Assembly (NCBI GenBank): GCA_937900125.1
Contig: CALCEK010000058.1
Location: forward strand, 1 to 8,012
Direction: 5' to 3'
Length of the DNA stretch: 8,012 nucleotides
Origin: an uncultured Treponema sp.
GTDB lineage: Bacteria; Spirochaetota; Spirochaetia; Treponematales; Treponemataceae
Part shown: piece after piece, positions 1 to 4,786 of the stretch
How positions within the stretch are numbered: the first letter of the stretch is position 1
How the letters are laid out: every line of letters begins with the position of its first letter
Position numbers and translations under genes: made by a program
Notes under the pieces: model-generated
The model's input: the letters and a program-made list of their open reading frames with translations, nothing else
Database searches by the model: none
What the model was told of the DNA's origin: nothing

Positions 1-49
1 ATACGAGATAAGCTAGTGACTGGAGTTCAGACGTGTGCTCTTCCGATCT
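1..49 (+). other. Illumina TruSeq adapter contamination
   Basis: This is sequencing adapter, not genome. Bases 1-9 match the end of the P7 flow-cell sequence, 10-15 (AAGCTA) are a six-base index whose reverse complement TAGCTT is TruSeq index 10, and 16-49 are the 34-base read-2 adapter ending in CTTCCGATCT. Translated from GTG at 16 it gives TGVQTCALPI, a well-known adapter-derived peptide in contaminated protein databases. Genomic sequence starts at about base 50. Confidence 0.98.
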
Positions 50-51
50 TC

Positions 52-690
52 CAGCAATTAGAAAATGCAACCACTTCAATGATGTTTTTGCTCCTTGCAG
101 AAGACGTGTACCTTGATTTGATTGGCGATAATACATTAGAAATAGATTTTCGGCGGCAGATTGCGCTTTCGCTTGTACTATTATGGGAACACAGGGTTGA
201 CCAAAATATTGAAGACATTTCTCCTATGCTCAAGGCCGTGTGGACGGCGCGGCGAACGCTTGCTCCTGCATTTGGTACTATGGTTGGCACGAGTGAGTTG
301 TTGCTCATGTCTATAGAAATGGATGAATCGTGGGCGCAATTCATTAGGCAAAAAATGGGCGACCCTGATGTATCGCAGGCAATGGAAGAATTTTTGTTTG
401 GGTTGTCTCACGAACAGGTGACACATCTGCGTGAAATTTTGCGCGATAAGGGCGTAAAGGCTATTGGTCGCGATGAAGTAAGTTCGTTCTTAGGCGAACG
501 TGTTAAGACAGACATCAGCTTAGACTACCGTGACTTTTATCTGTTGTACACGGTTCGTCGTGACAATGCCCGTGCGCGCCAAAGACTTAATTTGCCTGGT
601 CCTAAAAAGACACTCGAAGACCATTTCATTGGCTTTATTATGCGTTTGAACAAAGAAAAACAGGTTCGCGATGCAGCAGCAGGAATTTAA
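52..690 (+). CDS. Hypothetical protein, C-terminal part (5' truncated at contig edge)
   Basis: An open frame runs from the adapter junction to TAA at 688-690, leaving about 212 genuine residues. The real start lies to the left and is missing; the apparent GTG start at 16 is adapter. I do not recognise the family. The visible part is rich in Leu, Glu, Arg and Met, looks mainly alpha-helical, and has no signal peptide, clear membrane segment or metal-binding cluster. It ends in a basic, Gly/Pro-containing stretch (LPGPKKTLEDHF) and an Ala-rich tail. A cytosolic protein is likely. The rpsU promoter begins two bases after its stop, so rpsU need not depend on readthrough. It may be a spirochaete-specific protein; no function can be assigned. 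Confidence 0.8.
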   Translation, partial: QQLENATTSMMFLLLAEDVYLDLIGDNTLEIDFRRQIALSLVLLWEHRVDQNIEDISPMLKAVWTARRTLAPAFGTMVGTSELLLMSIEMDESWAQFIRQKMGDPDVSQAMEEFLFGLSHEQVTHLREILRDKGVKAIGRDEVSSFLGERVKTDISLDYRDFYLLYTVRRDNARARQRLNLPGPKKTLEDHFIGFIMRLNKEKQVRDAAAGI

Positions 691-691
691 C

Positions 692-720
692 TTGACAAAA
701 TTGAAACTCTGCTGTAATAT
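692..720 (+). promoter_or_regulatory. Sigma-70-type promoter for rpsU
   Basis: A perfect -35 TTGACA at 692-697 is followed after 17 bp by TAATAT at 715-720, a 4/6 match to TATAAT, with further TA-rich sequence that could provide an alternative -10. Transcription would start near 727, giving a leader of about 40 nt before the rpsU ATG. The placement immediately behind the preceding stop codon supports an independent transcript for rpsU and perhaps the tRNA after it. Confidence 0.7.
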
Positions 721-747
721 ATATTCCACGCAACGGTATTCCGGCAA

Positions 748-757
748 AAGGAGGTGA
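748..757 (+). promoter_or_regulatory. Perfect Shine-Dalgarno deciding the rpsU start
   Basis: AAGGAGGTGA is a ten-base complement of the 16S rRNA 3' end, with 8 nt to ATG at 766. It decides the start: the in-frame GTG at 754 lies inside this site and cannot be the initiator. Its strength fits a highly expressed ribosomal protein gene. Confidence 0.9.
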
Positions 758-765
758 ATAATAGT

Positions 766-978
766 ATGGCAACAATCGTAGTTGAAGACTCCGAAAACCT
801 TGAAAAAGCAATTAAGCGCTTTAAGCGCATGGTTGAGCGTGAAGGTATTATCCGTGAGTTCAAAAAGCGCGAGTATTACGAAAAGCCTTCTACCATCCTT
901 AACCGTAAGAATAAGGCATTGCAGCGTAAGCTGATGAAGAAGACTCGTAAGTCACACGATAGTCGTTCTTCTTACTAA
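766..978 (+). CDS. rpsU: 30S ribosomal protein S21
   Basis: This 70-aa protein begins MATIVVEDSENLEKAIKRFK and has the S21 signature: an acidic N-terminal strand, a basic helix (KRFKRMVEREGIIREFKKRE), the REYYEKPS segment, and a Lys/Arg-rich C-terminal helix (RKNKALQRKLMKKTRK). S21 is a small subunit protein near the 3' end of 16S rRNA that takes part in translation initiation. Length fits the family (about 58-71 aa). The ATG at 766 is chosen because of the perfect Shine-Dalgarno 8 nt upstream; a GTG further upstream would add four residues but overlaps that site. The gene has its own promoter (692-720) and is followed by a hairpin and tRNA-Thr on the same strand, which may share the transcript. 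No truncation or frameshift is seen. Confidence 0.97.
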   Translation: MATIVVEDSENLEKAIKRFKRMVEREGIIREFKKREYYEKPSTILNRKNKALQRKLMKKTRKSHDSRSSY

Positions 979-990
979 ACGTACATTTTG

Positions 991-1017
991 CGGAGGTATG
1001 TGCCTCCGTGTTTATTT
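991..1017 (+). terminator. Hairpin between rpsU and tRNA-Thr, possible terminator or processing site
   Basis: CGGAGG (991-996) pairs with CCTCCG (1003-1008) around a six-base loop, followed by the moderately T-rich TGTTTATTT. It sits 12 nt after the rpsU stop. The U-tract is interrupted and the tRNA begins at once, so this could be a weak intrinsic terminator allowing readthrough or a structure protecting the rpsU mRNA end. Confidence 0.5.
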
Positions 1018-1090
1018 GCCAACTTAGCTCACCTGGTAGAGCAGCTCCCTCGTAAAGAGCAGGTAATCGGTTCAAGTCCGGTAGTTGGCT
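1018..1090 (+). tRNA. tRNA-Thr, anticodon CGT
   Basis: A full cloverleaf can be folded. Acceptor stem GCCAACT (1018-1024) pairs with AGTTGGC (1083-1089), discriminator T at 1090. D arm is GCTC/GAGC (1027-1030, 1039-1042) with a GG-containing loop. The anticodon loop CTCGTAA (1049-1055) carries CGT at 1051-1053, reading the Thr codon ACG. The variable loop is AGGTA, and the T arm ATCGG/CCGGT (1066-1070, 1078-1082) encloses TTCAAGT. CCA is not encoded, so it must be added by nucleotidyltransferase. The last anticodon-stem pair (C1048 with A1056) is a mismatch. The final two bases overlap the stop codon of the convergent gene on the other strand. Confidence 0.95.
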
Positions 1091-1508
1091 ATTCATTTTC
1101 GCTTAAATTTATGTTTCCGCTATATCCTGCCCATTCGTTAAATAATTGCTCTGATTCATTATAAGTTTTTCTTAGGGAATGTTTTTTTACATATTGTGTG
1201 CGTTCATTTCTTGGCACTTCACGTTCAATTTCACTTTCAAATTCGGGGAGGCGCATTCTTTGTTCTTGTATATTCACACAAGTCCAATACGGAGAATCAT
1301 GAACTGACTTGCGACCTTCCACAAATTCATCATAAGTGATTTCATTTACGGAAAGAACTGCGTCTTTTCTGTCATGCTTTACACGAGGAAACTTTCTAGC
1401 CGCTTTAGCGGCATCTCGACCATTTTCAGCACTGATGTAAATTGTTCCCTTGTAATAATTATTTTTTCCAACATGACCGCATTTTACACAAATCTCATAA
1501 TATTTCAT
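1089..1508 (-). CDS. Hypothetical protein with N-terminal CxxC motif
   Basis: This 139-aa soluble protein starts MKYYEICVKCGHVGKNNYY. Cys7 and Cys10, with His12, resemble half of a zinc ribbon; the only other Cys is Cys77, so four-ligand zinc binding is not obvious within one chain. A central segment with AAKAARKFPRVKHDRKDA (about residues 33-50) then VNEITYDEF looks like the conserved core of a small uncharacterised family that I recall from gut Firmicutes and spirochaetes; this recollection is unverified. The C-terminal 50 residues are highly charged. ATG at 1508 has GGGG at 1517-1514 upstream and lies one base after the stop of a five-codon mini-ORF. The stop TAG (1091-1089) overlaps the tRNA-Thr 3' end in convergent orientation. 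The scattered family pattern and tRNA-end position are compatible with horizontal gain, but no integrase or att repeat is visible. Function unknown. Confidence 0.75.
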   Translation of the reverse strand: MKYYEICVKCGHVGKNNYYKGTIYISAENGRDAAKAARKFPRVKHDRKDAVLSVNEITYDEFVEGRKSVHDSPYWTCVNIQEQRMRLPEFESEIEREVPRNERTQYVKKHSLRKTYNESEQLFNEWAGYSGNINLSENE

Positions 1509-1509
1509 A

Positions 1510-1539
1510 TTATCCCCACGCTACCATTTTAACTCCCCT
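1510..1539 (-). promoter_or_regulatory. Five-codon mini-ORF with Shine-Dalgarno upstream of the CxxC protein gene
   Basis: On the minus strand AGGGGAG (1539-1533) precedes ATG (1527-1525) by 5 nt. This opens a frame encoding MVAWG ending in TAA (1512-1510), one base before the ATG of the 139-aa gene. The mini-ORF is out of frame with that gene. Its Shine-Dalgarno is stronger than that of the main ORF, so ribosomes could terminate and reinitiate. It may be chance; conservation is unknown. Confidence 0.35.
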
Positions 1540-1594
1540 ACCTTCACAAAACTTTTTATCAAAGTAGGCTTCTTACTCACCATAAATTTTCATT

Positions 1595-1629
1595 AGACCC
1601 ATTCAGAAAACACATTTTTGAATAGGTCT
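1595..1629. repeat. Imperfect inverted repeat between two minus-strand genes
   Basis: AGACC-C-ATTCA (1595-1605) pairs with TGAAT-A-GGTCT (1619-1629), ten base pairs with one internal mismatch around a 13-nt loop. A T5 run follows on the plus strand, while on the minus strand, the direction of both flanking genes, no U-tract follows. It could act on readthrough from the left or be an mRNA 3'-end structure of the Crp-like gene. The rest of the 1509-1652 gap shows no other gene. Confidence 0.4.
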
Positions 1630-1652
1630 TTTTGAACAAAATGCAAAATTCT

Positions 1653-2927
1653 CTACATTTTTGCGCTTGCTTCTTTTATGGTAAAATACATATCAACGAT
1701 TCGTTTCATATCCATTATATTTGCAACAACTATGTGGTCATCGTAAATTTCAATTTTTTTCTTTCCGCTGAACTTATCAAGTTCATCGCGGGCATCGTCT
1801 GTTGAAATACCAGCCCAATGCGCCACATCAGAAAGAGTAAGATAAAATGTTCGCTTTACGTTATCCGCTGTAGCAAGGGGGTCAAGCGGTGTCATTTCGT
1901 TGTACATCAAAAATACATCGGCAATTCTTGCTTGCAAATCTGAAATTGTAAGCGTTCTAAAACGCCGCGACTGGTCATAAATCCGCTTACAAAATCCCTT
2001 TAGGAGCATAAGTGCCATTTGCGGATTCCCTGTAATCAAAACATTGAAATTATCTTTATTAAATTCCAAACATTTTACTTTTCCACGTGCAAGACAAGTG
2101 CAACTTCTTGGAGAATTGTCCAAAATCGCCATTTCGCCAAAAAAATCACCCGCAGACAAAATGTCAAGGTTTCGTATAGAACCTTTTACGCATTTTTCAA
2201 GATAAACTTCTCCGTCTTGAATGATAAAGAAACTTTCGCCAGGCTCAAATTCACTTATAATAACGCTTCCATCCTCGTATTCATGAGAAAAACGTTCAAA
2301 AACTGGCAAAGAAAACTGTTTTAATGCACTTACATTTGAGTTTTTTGCTCCAGTGTCCTGTTTTTCGTCATCATATATGCGTGTAGAAGTTGTTTTTTGC
2401 CTTTTAGCATTTGCAAGCAATTGAGAAACTGTAGCCTTATTTGAAGAATTTGGATAACGATTCAAAATACGCTCGCAAATGTCAGCACAAGCCTTAAACT
2501 GTTCTTCTTCAAAAAAAGCTTTTGCAACCATAAGCATTCCAAGCTCCGAAGGAAGAAGTGAAGCTTCGTTTTTAAGAAGTTTTTCAGTTTTTAAATGAAT
2601 ATCTCTTAACGAACGGCTAAAGACCTTTAGCATTTTCAAAATGACATCTTTATTTTTGCCAAAAATGGTTTCAAACTCCGTAGGTGTCATCCAGACAGCT
2701 TGAGCTTCGGTAGTTGCAATAGCTGTTTCCATTCTAGGCATACGAGCAAGTCCACTTTTTACACCAAAAAATTCGCCAGCAGTTAATTTTTCATCAACTA
2801 AAGCTCCTGTTTCCAAAGATTTTTGTTTAAGCGTTATCTCTCCAGATTGCAAAATAAAAATTCGGTCATCCTTGTCGCCCTCAAAAAAAACGATAGAGCC
2901 TTTTGAGTAATACAATACTTTTGGCAT
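1653..2927 (-). CDS. Crp/Fnr-like regulator with two cyclic-nucleotide-binding domains
   Basis: This 424-aa protein has two cNMP-binding beta-barrels. The first (about residues 5-110) has GSIVFFEGDKDDRIFILQSG but reads FGVKSGLARMPR in the phosphate-binding cassette, with Val56 where the ribose-binding Glu is expected. The second (about 203-315) has the canonical FGEMAILDNSPRSC cassette with Glu265 and Arg274, so it is the likelier ligand-binding site. Between them lies a TPR-like helical stretch (about 128-175). The C-terminus (about 325-410) ends in a winged HTH (LTLSDVAHWAGISTDDARDEL, positions 364-384). It probably binds DNA in response to a cyclic nucleotide, possibly as a monomer mimicking a dimeric sensor; the ligand is inferred only. 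ATG at 2927 has AAGGAG upstream (2943-2938). It is divergent from the PHP gene, and an inverted-repeat arm overlaps its own promoter, suggesting autoregulation. Confidence 0.88.
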   Translation of the reverse strand: MPKVLYYSKGSIVFFEGDKDDRIFILQSGEITLKQKSLETGALVDEKLTAGEFFGVKSGLARMPRMETAIATTEAQAVWMTPTEFETIFGKNKDVILKMLKVFSRSLRDIHLKTEKLLKNEASLLPSELGMLMVAKAFFEEEQFKACADICERILNRYPNSSNKATVSQLLANAKRQKTTSTRIYDDEKQDTGAKNSNVSALKQFSLPVFERFSHEYEDGSVIISEFEPGESFFIIQDGEVYLEKCVKGSIRNLDILSAGDFFGEMAILDNSPRSCTCLARGKVKCLEFNKDNFNVLITGNPQMALMLLKGFCKRIYDQSRRFRTLTISDLQARIADVFLMYNEMTPLDPLATADNVKRTFYLTLSDVAHWAGISTDDARDELDKFSGKKKIEIYDDHIVVANIMDMKRIVDMYFTIKEASAKM

Positions 2928-2937
2928 AACAAGTACA

Positions 2938-2943
2938 CTCCTT
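2938..2943 (-). promoter_or_regulatory. Shine-Dalgarno of the Crp-like gene
   Basis: The minus strand reads AAGGAG 10 nt before ATG at 2927, confirming that start codon. Confidence 0.75.
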
Positions 2944-2953
2944 AAAAAAACGA

Positions 2954-2982
2954 ATTAAACTTTGTGAAAAACTTTTGTTCAA
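2954..2982 (-). promoter_or_regulatory. Promoter of the Crp-like regulator gene
   Basis: On the minus strand TTGAAC (2982-2977) is followed after 17 bp by TTTAAT (2959-2954), matches of 4/6 and 5/6 to the sigma-70 hexamers. The start point would be near 2947, leaving a short leader that includes the AAGGAG site. The spacer and -35 are covered by the left arm of an inverted repeat (2964-2980), so a protein bound there would likely repress. Confidence 0.6.
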
Positions 2983-3058
2983 AATAAACTACCAGAAAAT
3001 GCAATTTTAAAAGTGCAATTTACATTAGTTTATCTAATGCGAAAACAAAATTTTTCAC
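2964..3058. repeat. Nested dyads in the divergent intergenic region
   Basis: Outer inverted pair: GTGAAAAACTTTTGTTC (2964-2980) and GAAAACAAAATTTTTCAC (3041-3058), whose reverse complement nearly matches the first arm with small indels. Between them are a near-palindrome GCAATTTTAAAAGTGC (3001-3016, two mismatched positions), a perfect six-base dyad CATTAG-N5-CTAATG (3023-3039), and the direct repeat TGCAATTT at 3000-3007 and 3014-3021. The left arm overlaps the regulator promoter; the right arm centres about 64 bp before the predicted start of the PHP transcript. An operator cluster is likely, though AT-richness inflates chance dyads. Confidence 0.5.
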
Positions 3059-3084
3059 CAGCCTTTTATGAATAATTATATCAC

Positions 3085-3107
3085 AAAAAAAAAAAATATG
3101 CTATTAT
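3085..3107 (+). promoter_or_regulatory. Extended -10 promoter with poly(A) tract before the PHP gene
   Basis: TGCTATTAT (3099-3107) is an extended -10 with a 5/6 hexamer TATTAT at 3102-3107, preceded by twelve A residues (3085-3096). No convincing -35 exists 17 bp upstream. The -10 ends only 10 bp before the ATG at 3118, predicting a start point near 3113-3116 and a leader of a few bases at most. No Shine-Dalgarno is present. Confidence 0.55.
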
Positions 3108-3117
3108 CCAAACAATT

Positions 3118-3993
3118 ATGATTGATTTGCATACACATTCAACAGCGTCAGATGGAACATATTCTCCGCGCGAATTAGTTCAACTTGCTTACAAAAAAGG
3201 AATTTCGGTGTTAGCATTAACCGACCACGATACAACTGACGGGCTTATTGAGGCACAAAATGAGTGTAAAGAGGCAGGAATTATTTTTGTTCCTGGAATT
3301 GAAATCAGCATTGAGTGGGCAACGGGAGAATTTCACCTTTTGGGCTTGGGACTTACACACAAAAATGAAGAATTATGCCGAATAATTGATTTTTTAAAAA
3401 ACGAAAGAATCAATCGGAACAAAAAAATGGTTGAAAAACTCCGCGAACAAAAAATCGACATTACTTACGAAGAACTTTGTGAAAAATTTCACACAAAAAA
3501 TATTGGACGACCACATTTTGCGCAAGTTTTGCAGGAAAAAGGAATTGTAAAAAATAGGCAACAAGCATTTGACCGTTTTTTTGCAAATGGAAGACCTTGT
3601 TTTGTTGACCGAACAGGTGCGGATTTAAAAGAAGCCGTAGTTGCCATAAAAAAAAGCGGCGGCCTTCCCGTTCAAGCGCACCCGCTTTCTATGTATGTTT
3701 CTTGGGGAAAAATGGCCGACACCATAAGCGGAATTAAAGAGGCAGGCGTTGTAGGTTTAGAAGCTTGGCATCCTGGCGCAAGAGTGAGCGAGGCGGAACG
3801 CTTAGAAGAGCTTGCACATTCTCTAGGAATGATTGCCACTGGGGGAAGCGATTTTCATGGCGAAAAAGTGAGAGCCGACAGAAAATTGGGTTTTGCTTCG
3901 GGAAAACGAAAAATTCGGGACAAACATTGGTCGGAGGAACTTTTGCCCGCTTTACAAAAAATTCAAGGCGAAAAGCTTATTCCTTTTGAGTAA
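3118..3993 (+). CDS. PHP-domain phosphoesterase, TrpH/RNase AM (YciV) family
   Basis: This 291-aa protein has the full PHP metal-site set: DLHTHSTASDG (His5, His7, Asp12), LTDHDTTDG (Asp36, His37), PGIEIS (Glu62), EFHLLGLG (His73), GRPHFA (His133), AHP (His188) and GGSDFHG (Asp245, His247). An insert of about 110 residues between His73 and His188 covers the substrate, as in the family. Relatives such as E. coli YciV/RNase AM are metal-dependent 5'-3' exonucleases on short RNAs that mature 5S and other rRNA 5' ends, and some hydrolyse 3',5'-nucleotide bisphosphates (pAp). The fold is shared with the PHP domains of DNA polymerase III and histidinol phosphatase, but the motif order and length fit TrpH best. 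ATG at 3118 gives the canonical family N-terminus although no Shine-Dalgarno precedes it. It is divergent from the Crp-like gene and cytosolic. Confidence 0.92.
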   Translation: MIDLHTHSTASDGTYSPRELVQLAYKKGISVLALTDHDTTDGLIEAQNECKEAGIIFVPGIEISIEWATGEFHLLGLGLTHKNEELCRIIDFLKNERINRNKKMVEKLREQKIDITYEELCEKFHTKNIGRPHFAQVLQEKGIVKNRQQAFDRFFANGRPCFVDRTGADLKEAVVAIKKSGGLPVQAHPLSMYVSWGKMADTISGIKEAGVVGLEAWHPGARVSEAERLEELAHSLGMIATGGSDFHGEKVRADRKLGFASGKRKIRDKHWSEELLPALQKIQGEKLIPFE

Positions 3994-4080
3994 GAGCCTG
4001 GCTAAAGAAGCTCGGTTTGCCACGCAAACACTAGATTTTTCGGGGTGGGCAAAGCCCTGCACTCCCTCAAAATGACAGAT
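3994..4080. repeat. Structured intergenic segment, probable dispersed repeat
   Basis: Right after the PHP stop come three dyads: GAGC/GCTC (3994-3997, 4010-4013), GTTTGC-CAC-GCAAAC (4015-4029), and an imperfect hairpin built on GGGC-AAA-GCCC within 4042-4067. The outer motifs CTAGATTTTTCGG (from 4031) and CTCAAAATGACA (to 4078) match the ends of the widespread CTAGATTCTTCG...CTCAGAATGACA intergenic repeats that I know from many bacterial genomes. The centre is different and GC-richer than the surroundings. No T-run follows on either strand, so an intrinsic terminator is less likely. It lies between two convergent genes. Copy number cannot be judged here. Confidence 0.5.
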
Positions 4081-4107
4081 TTTACTAAACAAACTCTTAA
4101 TATTTTC

Positions 4108-4515
4108 TTAAAAATGTATGACCAAAAGTCCAGCAATAACTAAAAGGTTTTGAGAAAGCCGTAAAAGCCAATAAAGGCTGCCTTGCAAAGAAGAAGGAAA
4201 TGTAGAAAAAGCGATAATTGTTGCGGAAAAAATCCAGACGAGGAGCGTAATTGTGAGCAAAATCCAGTCAAACGCACCTCTTTTGCAAAAAAAGCGAATA
4301 AACAAAATCGCGCCGCAAAGCAAAATTATAACTGCCAAAATAATTCGCACAATATTTGCCGCATCTCCTAAGCGCACGTAAGAAAGAGCTGTAGAAATTT
4401 CTTTTGCTGCTTCTGAACCGCCAACTCCTAAAAGACAAAGCCCTGTAACTATAAAATAGAAAGAAAGTGCAAATCGAGTAAGAATCACACCAAAAGTTCG
4501 TTTTTCATTAGACAT
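4108..4515 (-). CDS. Small membrane protein, four predicted TM segments
   Basis: This protein of 135 aa (MSNEKRTFGVILTRF) has hydrophobic segments at about residues 10-31, 55-77, 83-104 and 115-133. A basic loop CKRG lies between segments 2 and 3. There are no catalytic motifs. I do not recognise the family; DoxX-like four-helix membrane proteins are similar in size, but the resemblance is only topological. ATG at 4515 is preferred over an in-frame TTG at 4527 because GAGG (4525-4522) sits 6 nt upstream and overlaps the TTG. The stop codon of the preceding 86-aa gene (TGA, 4526-4524) overlaps this site, so translation is probably coupled. It is the last gene of the operon that starts with the hybrid kinase. 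Confidence 0.78.
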   Translation of the reverse strand: MSNEKRTFGVILTRFALSFYFIVTGLCLLGVGGSEAAKEISTALSYVRLGDAANIVRIILAVIILLCGAILFIRFFCKRGAFDWILLTITLLVWIFSATIIAFSTFPSSLQGSLYWLLRLSQNLLVIAGLLVIHF

Positions 4516-4523
4516 TTTAAACC

Positions 4524-4784
4524 TCAAATTTTTATGTTGCGAATTATAGCAGCTAAAAATGCAAATATGGCAACCAAAATTGAAAATTCCCCGCTATACG
4601 ACCTTACGATTTGCATATCGCGAAACAACAAAATCACACTTTCACAAAAAGAAAAAATCCCGCAAAATGTAATGCAAAGCCACTCAACATCGCGACTTTT
4701 GTACCACACACAAATGCTTGCAACAACTACCAACGTGCCAAATGCCAAGCGCAAAATGTAAAGTAAAATCAGCGAATGTGCCAT
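4524..4784 (-). CDS. Small membrane protein, three predicted TM segments
   Basis: This 86-aa hydrophobic protein (MAHSLILLYILRLAFG) has likely membrane segments at about residues 5-27, 33-54 and 66-84. It has four Cys, two of them within segment 2 (CITFCGIF and neighbouring residues), but no CxxC. The family is not recognised. ATG at 4784 begins two bases after the TAA of the aminotransferase-like gene (4789-4787), and no good Shine-Dalgarno is visible. It is therefore probably translated by ribosomes terminating on the upstream gene, and its own stop overlaps the ribosome site of the next gene. The strict packing suggests that the three downstream proteins are made in fixed ratios and may work together, for example as a membrane assembly. 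That is inference. Confidence 0.75.
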   Translation of the reverse strand: MAHSLILLYILRLAFGTLVVVASICVWYKSRDVEWLCITFCGIFSFCESVILLFRDMQIVRSYSGEFSILVAIFAFLAAIIRNIKI

Positions 4785-4786
4785 AT

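Noticed and set aside
16..51. GTG start at 16 for the first protein
   Set aside because: The first 11 codons are Illumina adapter; the true start is off the contig.
27..426. Two minus-strand open frames in the first 430 bases
   Set aside because: Both are antisense to the plus-strand partial gene, without ribosome sites or recognisable motifs; the first even ends in adapter sequence.
754..765. GTG at 754 as the rpsU start
   Set aside because: It lies inside the perfect Shine-Dalgarno; ATG at 766 has ideal spacing and the family N-terminus.
1643..1664. GCAAAA/TTTTGC dyad over the Crp-like gene stop as a terminator
   Set aside because: Only six mostly A-T pairs and a short T-run; too weak to call in this AT-rich DNA.
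4041..4080. Strong intrinsic terminator for the PHP gene
   Set aside because: The GC-rich hairpin is not followed by a T-run on either strand; a dispersed repeat explains it better.
4516..4527. TTG at 4527 as start of the four-TM protein
   Set aside because: The TTG overlaps the GAGG ribosome site that serves ATG at 4515.
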